Below, piece by piece: positions 34,852 through 48,100 of a DNA stretch of 64,000 bases. Location: the NCBI GenBank assembly GCA_050084515.1, contig CM114274.1:40300001-40364000 (forward strand), given 5' to 3'. The stretch is from Blasia pusilla (taxonomy: Eukaryota > Marchantiophyta > Marchantiopsida > Blasiales). The position numbers were made by a program, and so were the translations under genes. Each line of letters starts with the position of its first letter. Position 1 is the first letter of the stretch. The notes under the pieces are model-generated. The model was not told the DNA's origin. It did not search any database and saw only the letters and a program-made list of their open reading frames with translations.

Positions 34852-37500
34852 GGAGAAATCCACTATCTCCATAAATTGTTTGATTCTCTGAACTAGAGAT
34901 TAATAATAATTTGTGTTTAAATCATGTTTAAGGTTTGAGTTAAGGAACCATTTGGGATGCATATTTACGAATTAATCAATATACCTCAATTTACTGAATT
35001 TTAGGTGAGCAATAGGGAGAGATCAATGAAGGCTTGGGGAAGAGGCGTCTTAGGGAGATGATATGCATCTTGGGTGACTTGGGACCATTTAGTGATGAAC
35101 ACTTTTTCCGAATTGTCTACGGAACATACGATTGGTTGGGTCTGCAAGACTCAACCTAAGATTTTCTATCTCAAGATTCAAGGTCAAAAAATTATTTTGG
35201 GCTAGTAGCTAGGAGGATTAGAGATTGAAATTTATGACGTATAGTGATAGGCAATTGCTCTAAGTTTATAAAGTACCATGTTGTGATGCTTATAGTCATA
35301 ATGCATTGTTAATATCGATTGTTGTGCCTTATAGTATCAATCATGAATCCATACCACCATTTAAGAGTGGATTATTTTATAATAGAGGAGGGTTTTATGC
35401 TAATTTTTGCATTCCATCATCAAATATCATATCATTTGTAGTTGTATTGTGCTACTTATACTACATTGTTGAGGAGGATTTGACAGCGTTAGCATAGGGG
35501 AGTACAACTCGTTGAGAAAAGTATATGTTTTTTGCTATGAATAAGTTGGGATTGAATGGTAGATTTCCCAAGAGTGACATCAACATTAGGTTTTTAGATT
35601 ATTGATCCCAATCATGATCTTACAGTTTTTTGGAGTTTTCTAAGATGTTGGATATATGGATTATTGGGAGGATGTATAGAGATGTTCAAAGCATGATAGA
35701 TATATGGGGGTAGGTCATAGATTTATATGGTATATTCTTATATTGGCAGTTTTTCCCTACATTAGGCTAGGAGATATAGATTATCATAGAGTGTTATTGC
35801 GTTAACGGCACAACGTATATTATTATAATATACACACATCAAATTATATGAGGATGTAGATCCGAGTGCCGCATGCTTGGTTTTTTTGTGATATAGGATA
35901 AAAGTGATTGTACCAAGATAGGGGAGGAGCATAAGAGCCACTATAATTTCCTTTTGAGATTTCGAGAGGCAAGTTGATGTAGCAAATTAAGAGTACGTAG
36001 TACTATGTGATCTATGGAGAGTCGTGTGAAGTATTGAGGGTCTCCATGTGAGGGATTTTCTTGAACTTTTTTTATCCTATATATATATATATCATATGAT
36101 TTGGTTATCCTTAAATGAAGGATAAACCTAAGTGGAGAAGTTTTCCAACATGTTGACAAGGACGTTCAGTAATTCTACTACGTGGGTGTTGTTGTATCGA
36201 GATTTTTCTTCGAGTAAAAATGGACCTTTTAGTTGCAGTAGTCGTTGATGTGAGATTAAATTCTATAATAAATTTTCTAATAAATCACTACATACACTCT
36301 TAATTCTTCCAAAACAAGAATCACGAAAGGTAGTGCCGAGGTGATCGGTTCTTTATAATATCTAATCCCAAAATTCCTAACTATGAAGTCTCTATAAACT
36401 ACTTTATCTTGTACAAAAAAAATGACCAAAAAAATGACACAACTAGTATTGAGTTATACTCAAGTATGCGTGTTTATATCCATAGATTGCTAAAAAATGG
36501 CATATAGAGAATAATCCCAAGTCCTTCCGTATGCGATAACAATAAGTACCATTAGAATTGGTGATTACGTGACCTAGTTCACGAATGCCTCTTCAAAGTG
36601 GTAGACTAGATAATGAGCAAACCAGTGCCAATCTACAAAGAGAACCTTTATGTGATATACGTTAAGAAAGGGGAAATCGGTTATGACTCACGCTCCATCC
36701 CTATCCATGATTGACGGATATTCTCTATTATCCTCAAGAATGGATTATGGTGGAGTTTCTCTTCCAATATGGATAATCTACTCTAATTGAAAAATAAACA
36801 AGCCCAAATCCATCCACTATCCTCAAAATGACAAAAAGAACTCTTCTAAGATAACAATTCTCTTCAAATAATCATTTCCACAACTATCGTACCCTCAAAA
36901 CTCTCAAAGAATAAATCATGGCCAATTTATTCTCCCAAGAAGGGTAATCCACTCTCACTGGAAGAGCCCAATGCCATCAACTCAAGAGTGACAAAGAGAA
37001 ACTAAAGAAATGAAGTTTAAGGTGATGAACCCTTCAAGATCATTCTTTTTATATACTCACAAGGGATTCACAAGAATAAAAAATAAGGTTACTCTCATAT
37101 TGTGCCACATAGCTTCCTCTCAAGGCTTAGTCAATCCCATTTTGACATAAGTATAATATTTTTTATCTCCTTCTAAAATATCTTCATAAACCCACTCCAA
37201 CTATCATAGCCTTGAATTCTTCACCAACCAATACTACTTTAGCTTTATTTTTATTAATGCACCAACTCACTACTTTACTTTTGTATTTCCGATGTCTTAT
37301 TTATTACACATCTTCTAAAGTTGGGCGCATACAAATGAGGAACAATAAAGAGGTTTAAACATGAGATTTTATTTTCCTAAGTTTATTTACTTAGTACTTA
37401 TAAAACTCTTTCTAACCGGAACACGAGTGGAATATATATAATGTATTATTTTACTACACAACAATGTATGAGATATATGACCATGTAAATTTTCAAGGGA
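34852..37500. other. AT-rich sequence, no gene recognised
   Basis: Very AT-rich with stops in all frames. Texture resembles decayed retroelement sequence but no domain could be recognised. A short (TA)n run lies at about 36080. Confidence 0.45.
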
Positions 37501-38300
37501 TTTGGGGAGGATTGAGTTGGAGGAGTTTAATTACAATGGATTGTAAGAGTTGGTGTGACTCACAAAGGGCAAGTAACTCTTGAGAGTTCAAGCCTTTTAT
37601 AATATTAGACAGTATGTCTTTACATTTGGAAGGGCTCTAATGGACGCCTTTCACAAGTTTCTTGTTAGGTTTGTAATATAAATCAAGGCCTAGAGGCTCT
37701 GCTTGACCCTTATGTCATGGATTAAGTGATTTGGAGATGACATGTATGAGCTAAGAGAGCTTATCCCTTCAACCATTGCTGATACCAACAGAAGTGTAAG
37801 TCACCCATAACTTTTTCAACGTCTAGTTGAGTTTTTCCAAGGTTCAACCACTTGGTCAATTTCTTTGTAGAGTTGTGGACAAATTGTTAAGAGGTATGAA
37901 TCAAGAAGTTGTGGAAAAACCCTAGACTTCCATAGATGGACACGAGCAATTTTACATGGGGAATTATCCACTAACGTGAATCGAAAAGTGTTACTCAAGG
38001 AGTGATGTAGGCCAAGACTATCCAGATATGGTATAGGATGCTAAAGCATGACATATAGAGATAGACAAGCGATATAACATATCTACACTGCACCTCACTT
38101 ACATCGAGGGATGTTTTTGTACATGACGAAGGAGATCATGGAAGTCTTGAGCTATTTGAGATAGGTGTCATAGGAGTGCCCATACCACAAACGATGAAGT
38201 ATATATCCCAAGTGAAGAGAACAATACCTAGAGTGAAGGGAAGTTACTGTGAACCTATGTCTCATAGACATGTGTCATCATATGCGAGACAAACAACATC
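37500..38300 (+). pseudogene. gag scrap of a gypsy element
   Basis: The stretch from GGTTCAACCACTTGGTCAA at about 37841 to about 37960 aligns at nucleotide level with the gag of the 43-kb copy (GGGTTCAACCCCGTGGTTTAG, then GAGTTGCGGAGGAACTACC and GACTTCCATAGGTGCA). No reading frame survives. Confidence 0.5.
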
Positions 38301-40215
38301 TGGGGTTGTTTTTTGGGTATGTGGTGGAGTTGATTGTTAGTAGGATCGCATATGTCATGTCATGGATATACAATGCAAGGCTTAAGACTTGATGGGTCCC
38401 AACCACAAGTCTTCCACTATGATCACTACCAAAATTATAGCCATACTTTGGAAAGATGTTTCAATTTACATCCAAACACTACTAGCTATAGCAATAGAGG
38501 TTTTGAATTCGTTCCATTTTGATTCCATTTTTACCAAGAATTTATACTTTGAAAAATCCATTCATGAAATGAAAATTTGCAAATCCATTCTTTGTAACGC
38601 CATTGCGGGTTGACATAAATTTAAGAGTCCATTTTGTTCTCCAATCACAAATAACCATTATGGAATTATAATTTGAGTACTCCCATTGAGCTTGTAATGG
38701 ATTTAAAAACATGATAGTGAATGTGAGTAAACAATTGAATGCATATAGTGGCTACTAAGACTCATATTTCATTACTCTAGGGTCTTGCATTTAAGTTGCA
38801 AGAGACTCATAACGAGACTTCCTAGCTAGAGTTGCGAATGGGGAGTAATTTTCCACTCCTTATAAAGGCGCTCCAAGGGGGTTGGAGTCCTCATTTTGTG
38901 CTTGTGAATTTTCCTCTTGAAAATAAATATAAGGAGTACCTTGAACAATCAAGAGGGGGACATGGTTCTATTTGACGGCGACATGGCTTATTAAAAATGC
39001 AGTGAGGTGCAAGAGGTTATATTTTGAATGTTCCTTTTGGAAACAGGCATTTCGCTTGCCCATGTGTGCAACAAATTAATTTCTAATGTTAGCTATAGTA
39101 CATCCCAGAACATTAAAGAACATGCACCTCAAACTGCCAATATTGGGTTGGGCTTCATAGCAAGCACATGATGGGAAGATTTTGAACCAACGATCACACG
39201 AAAAAACTGAAAATAAGGGCGTGTATGCCTAATATGGAAGAGCCTAAAAAATTAAAGGAATACTATGTTGAGCTATATAAAACACACTTGAGAGAGTTGA
39301 TGAAAGACTTGATGTCTAAGGGAGCATTCAAATGGAAGAAATTATGCAAACTCATCAATGACAAAGAGGTGAGCTTTGCATAAATCGGAGATAGGTTAGA
39401 GGCCTAGTTAATTTTACCCTTACATAATACAATTTATTATGATAAAAACATGTATTTTTCAATAAATTTATCATGTTTATCACCCACTTATTGCAAAGAT
39501 TGTCTACTCTTAGCGATATATGTCATGACATACAACCACCTATAAAGGGTTAGATAATCGATGTAGAAATACGTCTTGCTTACGAGGGCAAGAAAAAGGG
39601 TTCATTGCTCTCTTTATCATCTCATATGTGGAATTCAATATCAAGAAGCATCCACAACAATGGAGGGCGCAAGGCCTTGAAGGAGAATTTGATGCCATAT
39701 GTACCAAAAGGACAATACTTTGAATGTGCAAAGGTCAAACTCTAATACATCCTCTAACACTCCAAAATATGAGAGGCCACCTTCAAAAATATTTGTGTAA
39801 TGTTTGGTTGCTTACGACTATAGATCAAAGGTGCAACACATTGTGCTATGTTGGGTATGTGTATGTGTATGTTGCTCTTCAAAAGCCTTGAATCCAAAAA
39901 TGTCAACCACCCTATAACTATGTGAATAGATGACCATTGACAAGAGAGCAGATGACTCTCTCCACAATGTTAGGGTCCAATGCATAGTAATGTGCAATAT
40001 CCTCTCCAACATGATGTCGTTGAAAAAAATCAATCATACAAGTTCTTAACCAGGGAAATGAAACTCATGTAGTTGGAATGGGAGATCCCTCTCCTAATCA
40101 TATTAGAAAAAACACTCCATCATACATAAGTTCTTCATAAGACAAAATGTGGATGCTTTGGAGCACATCAGTTTCAGTCAAATTTACCCTTGTATGTGCC
40201 ATGTATGTTGTCTTT
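38301..40215. other. AT-rich sequence, no gene recognised
   Basis: No domain, RNA gene or terminal repeat identified. Open frames of up to about 74 codons overlap in several frames, as expected by chance. Confidence 0.4.
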
Positions 40216-41208
40216 TGTAGCAACCCTTATGATGAAACATGCGCCGATGTGAAACATCGAGACTCTAGTAGGCTCACTAGGATGGATGCGCCTGAGAGGA
40301 GTCTCTTGAAGGAGACATGAGATGTGAGACATGACTAAGGTTGAGATTTTCATGTGTTTACGGTCTCCATTTGGGAAGCTTGGACCAAACGCGAACCAAA
40401 ACTTGAGAGGAGTCAAGGCTAAGAAGAGTGGATTGCTAAAGGATATGAGAATCGGACTTTGAACTCCACTAGCATTCAGGGTATTACAGTGTTATAGGTT
40501 ATAACAACATGAACCAATATGCATTTGGAACAAGTAAGATGGAGTTGGAAATATTTTGCAAATATAATTCTAACGCACCAAAGATCTTGAAAAACGCAAA
40601 AGTAGAGGCCAAGAAACTGCCCAAGAATTTTCAAACGGATAATTGGGTTGAGGGCCAAAAGGAGCGGTTTGAGAGTATTGTCTCAAAGAAAGGGGGAGGT
40701 GTGAAAACCCCATAAGTATATATAAGGGGGAGGATCTCCAAGGATGATTGGGACTTGAACTCTACTTTGGGGAGCCGCGGGAAAACCAAGGGTACCGAAT
40801 GGACCCGAAGGTTGGTGTTTAGGTAAGAAGTCAAAGTGAGTGGATTTCGGAGGTCACCATTGGATTCCAACTTGTGACTCATTTGTTGGGTCTTGGTTAG
40901 GACTCTTGCGAGGTCCATTGGACATTTGGGACCAGTAGGCGTGTGAGCATCATTTTAGGTCTGTGCACTATCTAGAAAATCTATCCCAAGTCTAGGGAGA
41001 CTTTCCCGTGTTGGGAAGTGAGAAGTTAGGACTTGTTGAGCTTGATAAATGGCCTAAGTTGAGAACTCGGGAGTTGGAAGGGTGATTGAATCAAACCAAG
41101 ACTAATGAGAGTGTGTTTGGGTGTAGATCAGCAAAGTGAGCGTGATCTACTAAACATACACTTCTGCAACATTTGAGATTGACGTTCAAGAGGAGTAGGT
41201 GCATGACA
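40216..41208 (-). mobile_element. Solo LTR, family A, copy 4
   Basis: On the minus strand it runs from TGTCATGCACCTACTCCTC to GGGTTGCTACA. Flanks TCTTT (40211-40215) and TCTTC (41209-41213) are a five-base target duplication with one change. 993 bp, close in length to copies 1 and 3. Confidence 0.85.
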
Positions 41209-41479
41209 TCTTCGATTATCGTCATTTTCCTCTTTATCCATCATCCCCAATATCTACGCCATTGGTGCAACAATATTAAGGCAACCCAAAAATTGAGATG
41301 TGTGGAACATAACCTTACCTTCTATATAGCCAACCCTCAACCATGTTGACATCCACTCAAGTTGGTTTTCTATCAAGCCCTTCAATCAACGCCTACAATG
41401 TCATTGAATTATACTACTTTATTAAACAAATGCAAAACCCTCTCTCATAGTGAGAGACATGGGTTACTTAAGAGTTTCA

Positions 41480-42100
41480 TGTCTTTTAGGAAGATTGACG
41501 AGATCTGGTAGAGCGCCTTCGAGGATAGTGGATAACAACTTCAAGAGGTCAAGGATGATTTGTTGAGGCCAAGGGTAACTTGAGAGAGCAGGTTTTCCCT
41601 TCATTTCGGCTCATTTAGAGCTATATATAAAGTTTACTATTTTTGTAAGTTACCGTTTTGACTATAGTTGAATTTCCACTTTGGGAAGTGGCCCTTGACC
41701 CCCTACAATAGGTCAAGAGCCAAGGAGATGACCTACGGGAATATATTACTATGGAGCGAGCTTGGAAGAGGGAAAGGGGAATACCCAAGTAGAGAGAGTT
41801 TTGAAGCTCATTCTCTCTTTCTTAAACCTCTTGGCATGAGGTGGAAAAGGTATGGTCCTCATTTCCTTGCGAGTAACCTAAATATCTCACTAGGAGAGTG
41901 GGTTTGGTTTGATATGAGAGAGAGATGTAGTGTGTGCTCCTCGTTGAGAGAATCTTGCTTTACAAAGAGAAAATGAGAGATTACGAACTCTACAATGCGG
42001 GAGTTTTTTGATATCTCGATATTTGTGGGGTTTGTGTTCCCCATACACTGGCTCATGGGAGTGCTCATGGGAGCAAGAGCCACTCGTATATGTTCTTTCT
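41480..42100 (+). mobile_element. LTR-like repeat, family B, copy 2
   Basis: Starts TGTCTTTTAGGAAGATTGACGAG, matching TGTCTATTAGGATAGATTGATGAG of copy 3. Continues in register through TTGAGGCCAAGGGTAACTTGAG, GGCTCATTTAGAGCTA and TTCCACTTTGGGAAGTGGC. Right border not defined; similarity to copy 1 continues to about 42.07 kb. Confidence 0.65.
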
Positions 42101-43215
42101 TATGAAATCTTTTGTACAAGAAAGTGGCGTGTGGAAGAGCTGTCCAATTTTTGGTAGGAATTGAGTATGGGGGCGAGATGCTCCATGCTAGTGCTCTCGA
42201 TAGCACCGTGTAGCTCACTAGTTGGTATTTTGACAAGTTTTTGAGTTTTTTGGAAGAAGTCAACGCAAAAGAATTGCTAAATATTGCGTAGGAGTGGAGG
42301 TCGCGGGCTGCAAAAAAATAGCTGCTAGTTTTGGATGAAAGATCGAATAAAGAAACTAATTTGACAACGTCGTAGATTGGGAAGTTGTGCACACTGTTAA
42401 AGAAATGGTATGTGAGTTCAAGTTTGAACATGAAGTTGCGATCATTCCCGCACAACTTCCGTAGCCATCGTTACACCATCCATTCTATGGCGTAGGTGCT
42501 GCATCGTATCATTGTACCTGCATAACACATCGGGAAGGTTTGAGTATCTTCAATAATAGGGAGGTACAACTTGCTGACTTGAGGAGTTGTCTTTATGACC
42601 GAGTTGGGGTTAAGTTTGCAGTTGTTGAGAAGCGGCACCGACATTTTTCAAGTTATCCATTGTGATCCTTTTCCTAAATGTATGAGGGATTTCTGGATAT
42701 TGGGTAGTTATTTGGGATATTGAGTTTTGTGCGGATGTTGAGAGCATCATTGATGTATGAGGTTAGGAGACATAGACCTATGTAGGATGTCTATAGTTGA
42801 GGGTATGATATGTTGATGAGACGATAGACCAGTGATTTGCCATACCATGCTACTTGTTTCTGCACATGCAATATACACCTTAGTGAGGGAGAGTGTAGAT
42901 TGAGTGCCACGTATTTAGTTGGAGTGCTTAAGAAATTACTCGCGAGAGTGCGAATGATCGTGTGAGAGGGCCATGAGGATCATCACGGTGACCTTTTGAG
43001 ACTTTGAGAGGCGAGGTGGTGTGCCTGAGAGTAGCTCTAGATGTTTTACATGGAGTGGCATGAGGTTTTGAGGGTCTCCACATGAGGGACCACCTCGAAC
43101 TCCTTTTGTGTCGTCCTCAGACGAGGGGAAGGATGTAGATGAAAATTTTAGTGCATTTTTGTACACATTGAGTGGTTCTACCATCTGGGAGTACGAGATG
43201 GACGACCAAAGTTGA
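42101..43215. other. Unassigned repeat-like sequence
   Basis: No domain recognised. Two minus-strand open frames (41859-42455 and 42936-43376) are long but overlap a family B repeat or the plus-strand gag remnant and show no protein similarity. Confidence 0.4.
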
Positions 43216-43219
43216 GGAC

Positions 43220-45185
43220 CGTGTAGGTTTTTGGGAGTTGTGGGTACTATAGAGTTACAAAACTTCACCGCACAGTTTAGGAGTTGGAGTGATTTGCTGA
43301 AGGCTATGAAATCTAAGGAGTTTAACCCATTCACAACATGGAACAAAATATTCCAGCACCCAGAGGGGCCGCCCATAGACCATTATCATGAGTTTTCCCA
43401 TAGGTACGCACATAAGATTTAGGCATAGAGCCTCTACTATGACTCATATTATGTGTCATGGATAGAGCCATTTCCAGACAAGGAGGAGGAGCTATGAGAG
43501 GCTACTTCATCTAGCACTAGCAAGGTTCTAGGAGGGGTGGGTTGGACTGGGACAACTTCATCATCTAGTTGGGTTTGTCATGGGTTCAACCCCGTGGTTT
43601 AGTTCTTTGCAGAGTTGCGGAGGAACTACCAGGGGCTATGGACTGAGAAGTTGCGAAGCATCCATGACTTCCATAGGTGCATAGGAGAGAGTTTGTGGGA
43701 GGCATTTACTCGCTTATATATATTTTATTAGTATCAATCAAGGGGTGACGGAGGCCTAGATATAGCTCGTATAAGGGTGAGTGCTTGGCTATAGTGTGGG
43801 TTGTCACGCATTTTAGATGTTATTTATTCGGAAATGTCTATTAGGATAGATTGATGAGATCTAGTAGAGTGCGTTTGAGGATAGTGGAGGGTAGCCTCAA
43901 GAGGTCGAGGATGACCTGTTGAGGCCACGGGTAATGCGAGACAGTAGCTTTCCCCTTTGTTTTGGCTCATTTAGAGCCACATAGAGCAACTTACTATTTT
44001 GGGATATGTACCATTTTTAGTGGATTTGAATTTCCACTTTGGGAAGTGGCTCGAATCTTGGCCCCCTATAGTAGGTCAAGAGCCAAGGAGGTGACTGGCG
44101 AGCATATACTACCATAGAGAGAGCTTGGGAGAGGGAAGGGGGGATAATCAAGAAGAGAGAGCTTTGGAGCTCATTCTCTCTTTGTTGAACTTCTTGGCAT
44201 TAGGCGGAAAAGTTATGGTCCTTCTTGCCATGAGTTAGCATGGGATCTTGTGTGTTTGTGTGTCTTTAGTGACAGCGATGTATGTTGTGTAGAAATGTAT
44301 ATACGTACGACAAAACCTTTTACTATCATTATTGATCGTCAACCACTTAAGTGGTTGATGGAGTACGACAAACTCATGCGTAAGCTTGTGAGGTGGGCTC
44401 TATTGTTGTAGGAGTATGATTTCTACGCGGTACATTGACTCGAGACGCTCAACCATGATGCGGATAGGTTGATTTGTAACCCATGCCCAAGTGTATGAGA
44501 TATAATTGGAGCTCGTTGGCATGGAGAGAGTGATGAGGAGATGGTGCTAGTATGGCACATGTCGGTCTATTTGGACTTGATGGCTATAGAGAGCCAGATT
44601 GTCGAGACTTCAATGGCGAGGTCTGATGGAGAGTCCTTAGATCCAGAGGCCGGTGGTTGAGATATTCACGAGGATGGATTAGTCTTGGAGTGTGGGCGTA
44701 TTGGTAGCGTCACAAGCATAGTGGGTGCTAGAGAGCGAGATTGGATCCTACAGCAAGCTAGCTAGAAGATTTCCTTGGGAGGGGACACATTTGTTGCGAG
44801 TTTGGGAGGATGGTAGAGTATGCGTAGTGCCACATCCTTTGTAGAGAGTACGTTTGGGGGAGCATGCCCACAAGGATGTGGATCACTTTGGAATGAAGCG
44901 GACATACAACTTACTTTAGATACAATATTGATGGCAAGGCATGCATCTTGATGTTCAACAGTTTTTTACTAGGTGCATGGTGTATGATCGGGTCTAGACA
45001 TTGTTCAATGCTCCGACTCCACAATTGCATCCACTATTGATCATGGATTTAGGTTATAAATGGAGTTTAAATTTTGGAGGACCCTTACCTTTGACAGAGG
45101 GCCACAATTGTTATGTGTTGGTGATAAAAAATAAAAAAGTTAAAACATGGGATGTTGGATCCTTTGGACATCATTTTGAACCATC
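43220..45185 (+). pseudogene. Second gypsy copy, internally deleted: gag, RNase H, integrase
   Basis: gag is the best preserved here: FRSWSDLLKAMKSKEFNPF at 43.28 kb, NYQGLWTEKLRSIHDFHR and CIGESLWEAFTRLY at 43.62-43.73 kb. The sequence then jumps to RNase H (SAWL, CGLSRI at 43.77 kb), so protease, methyltransferase-like and RT regions are deleted. RNase H resumes after a family B insertion as IIDRQPLKWLMEYDKLM. Integrase zinc-binding region at 44.8-45.0 kb (AHKDVDHFGMKRTYNLL, FFTRCMVYDRV) and core start (GPLPLTEGHNCYVLVI), ending abruptly at about 45.18 kb. Confidence 0.82.
43835..44312 (+). mobile_element. LTR-like repeat, family B, copy 3, inserted in RNase H
   Basis: 478 bp from TGTCTATTAGG to CGTACGACA (TG...CA). 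It separates the RNase H codons for ...YLFG and PFTIIIDRQ. A clean target duplication could not be read (left GGAAA, right AAACC). Confidence 0.72.
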
Positions 45186-45189
45186 CATT

Positions 45190-48100
45190 GATTGATTTTC
45201 TTTGGAGTTTTCTCCCTTTTGTAGTTTATGAATACAGTGTCACCATAGTATAAAATGTCCATAAATTGTTACATCTATGACAAAATCCATATTGTTGTCC
45301 ATTCATGTTTAACCAATCATTAGTATTATTGTAAAAAAAAATCAAATGATTAATCATGTAACTTATTAAATCACTAGCGTCATGCACGTGAGTGAAAGAA
45401 CTAATCATGTTGCACACAAAATCTTGTTCTTGCTCCCCGATTGTCACATATCAAGCAAAGAGGTGTTTACATATAAAAAATACACACTCCAATAGTAAAA
45501 TAAATTAAAAAATAACCAATACTTTTTTTAAATTATAAAATAAAAAATCTTACCATTAAAAGAATCCAATTTGCAGTTCGTGCCTCATTCCCTTCCCATT
45601 ATATTATTCCCTTTATTTTCGTCTTTATCTCCTGAAATTTCTTTGTCTTGTGGCCCTCTAAATCCAAATCAACTGCTGAAACCCAAAGGACACGACTTAC
45701 ATCTCGAATGTACTTACTTAGTCTAGCGGTATGGTCCGCTGGACCAGCAGAAGATTCAGATTCCGTCCATCGCTGGGATTCGATATGGCGAGACCATTTC
45801 CAACGGTCTCGGTGTGTTCAAATGCACACACTAAATATAGAAGTATCTTGAAAGAGAACAATCAACCCCTTCTCCCAATGCCCGTCGCCTTCAGAAGCTT
45901 GTTCAGCACGAGTCCTTCAGATAAGCCCCCCCCCAAGTGAAGGCTATATCTGGCGTCGCCGGGCGGAGGACGCCAGCGGCGGTCATCCACCCGCCCATTT
46001 TTGGTCGTCGTTCCTAGGGACCCCGGGGGACCGACCCTAGGACCCTACCGGTCCTAGGGTCCAATAGTTAGTTGGTTAGTTGGGCGAGGATTCAAAACAG
46101 CCTAACTCCAAGAGTTTATTTGGTAATTTAGGTGATTAGGAAATAGAGGTCGTCTTGTATTATCGAGGTTGCTTACACCACTATCCATAGTATATACCCA
46201 CGGATCTCTTTTTTTCTATTTATTTTCCTTTCTGGTATTATTCTATGCTGGAAAATGTCACGTATTCAAAGGCTCAAGGAGAATACAAAATTTTAATGTA
46301 TAGTAAAAAGCTTTATACTCAAGTTAATTTAAGGGTATCGAACAAAAGAGTTGAACTCACCGTCTTTGCTCCTTTCCTTGGCTTTGCTCTATCGCCCCTA
46401 AAGTGGAAACAATAAATAAATAAATATAGATTTTTCACTTTGAGTAAGTGTATATATATATATATATATATAAAACCCAAATCTCACATATGATCCATAT
46501 GAGAGTGATATATAATGTGGGGGGAATGATTTGATTCAGCCGGCATAATAGAAACAAATTTCTAGAGTTTCTTATTTGATAAATATAGTATGATGCGTTG
46601 CTTCAACATGAATGGTGTTTTAATTTAAATCTTCACACAACTGTCTTAGCTGAATTCGCACGCAAAATATTTGGTATTATATTGATAGTTATATCGAGGG
46701 CCCTATTACTATATGAAAGTACAAAACAAAGTGGAGAAAGTGGAAAAGTACTCACTCCACATGTTATTTTAATAAGTCTCCATCTCCGTTATGCTATGCT
46801 TGTGCTTGCATCTTTGGCACTTGTCCAATCACGTTACCCCACACATGAAAAAGTGGCAGCTTTTCAAGAAATGCTCCTTCCATTCAAGGTGGAGGAGGCA
46901 AAGATTGATTGATTCATTTTGTCGAATTCATTTTGTCAAACTCATGAATTCGACAAAATGAATAGAATAGGTTTCCTACAAAGAAGGAATCATAAATTTT
47001 CTTAAAGGGGAAATGATTTTCTAAGGATCATGTATCCGAAGACAAAACTACAAGTCCTTGAGAAAAGAATGCATGCACATGCATTCGAGCAGATTTCATT
47101 GCTCCATGGGCCTCCTCCCATTTGGGTATCTCACGAGCTTTGGACGAGATGACAAGTTTTGAGGCAAGAAAAGAGGCCTCTCTAGCATCATGAAATATCG
47201 AGAGCGGATGGAGTTTCGTCATGGGGTGTGGGAAAATTTTCCTTCTCATTCGATTGTGCACATTTTCTCCAACATGAGACACGATTTGCATGCGCTTTAG
47301 GTAAGGGATATGTGCACACAAGGAAAGGGTTGAGTAGGTCCATGTTCCAGACATAACATGAGTAGGTCTATGATTATGCTAATATCCGAATAATCTTTCT
47401 TTGCTTTTTTTTCCCGGTCCAGTTTTTTCTCATGAGAGTCTTCTCCATCGGTCGTGGTAATGAATTCTTATAATATTCCACACTTGGTAGAATTATATTT
47501 AAATTTTTGATTCATCGCTCCAAAAGAAGTCCTTCCAAATGCATGAGTTCTTACGTAGAAAAGTCATATTTTTTTCGTCTAGGGATTCCCAACCCCTCTA
47601 CTTTAAAAATTGCTCTCTTCCCTTGCAAAAAACTTATCTCATGAGATGGTTTTTACGCACTTACAGGTGACTAGTAATCTTTAAAAGCGCTATTTTTTTC
47701 CCTCCTACTTATAGAATCTATGACCTCTTTGGTTTACTACTTCCATGCCGGACTCAGAAGCACCGTCCCTTCGGACGGAGAGGATAGGGTCCCACAAAGC
47801 GACGGAGGGAAGGAGCGGACTTTTGTGTCTTGGGATCCTTCCGCTACTTTGCGACCCTGCAGAGGGAGGGACGGCGTTGTCCATCCCTCTCTCCGTCCCT
47901 CCGTTTTGGTCCACCCTTCTGTTCCTCCCCTTGGCCCCCCCTCCCCCACTCCTTTAAGAACTTGGGTGAAGGGTTTGGATACGTTATGATATGGAAGAAA
48001 AAAATTAACGTAAGAAGGGGGAACATGAATATTCAGATAGATGTGGCAGCATAAATAAAGTAAAACGTGAGGTGGAAGTCGGTAACATGAATATATAGAT

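Noticed and set aside
41859-42455. 198-codon minus-strand frame
   Set aside because: Overlaps family B repeat sequence read in reverse, no recognisable domain, not preserved in the other copies.
45716-45790. tRNA-like head (AGTCTAGCGGTATGG, then GATTCAGATTCC)
   Set aside because: It fits an A box and poorly a B box, but no acceptor stem forms and the anticodon arm has mismatches. At most an old tRNA-derived SINE.
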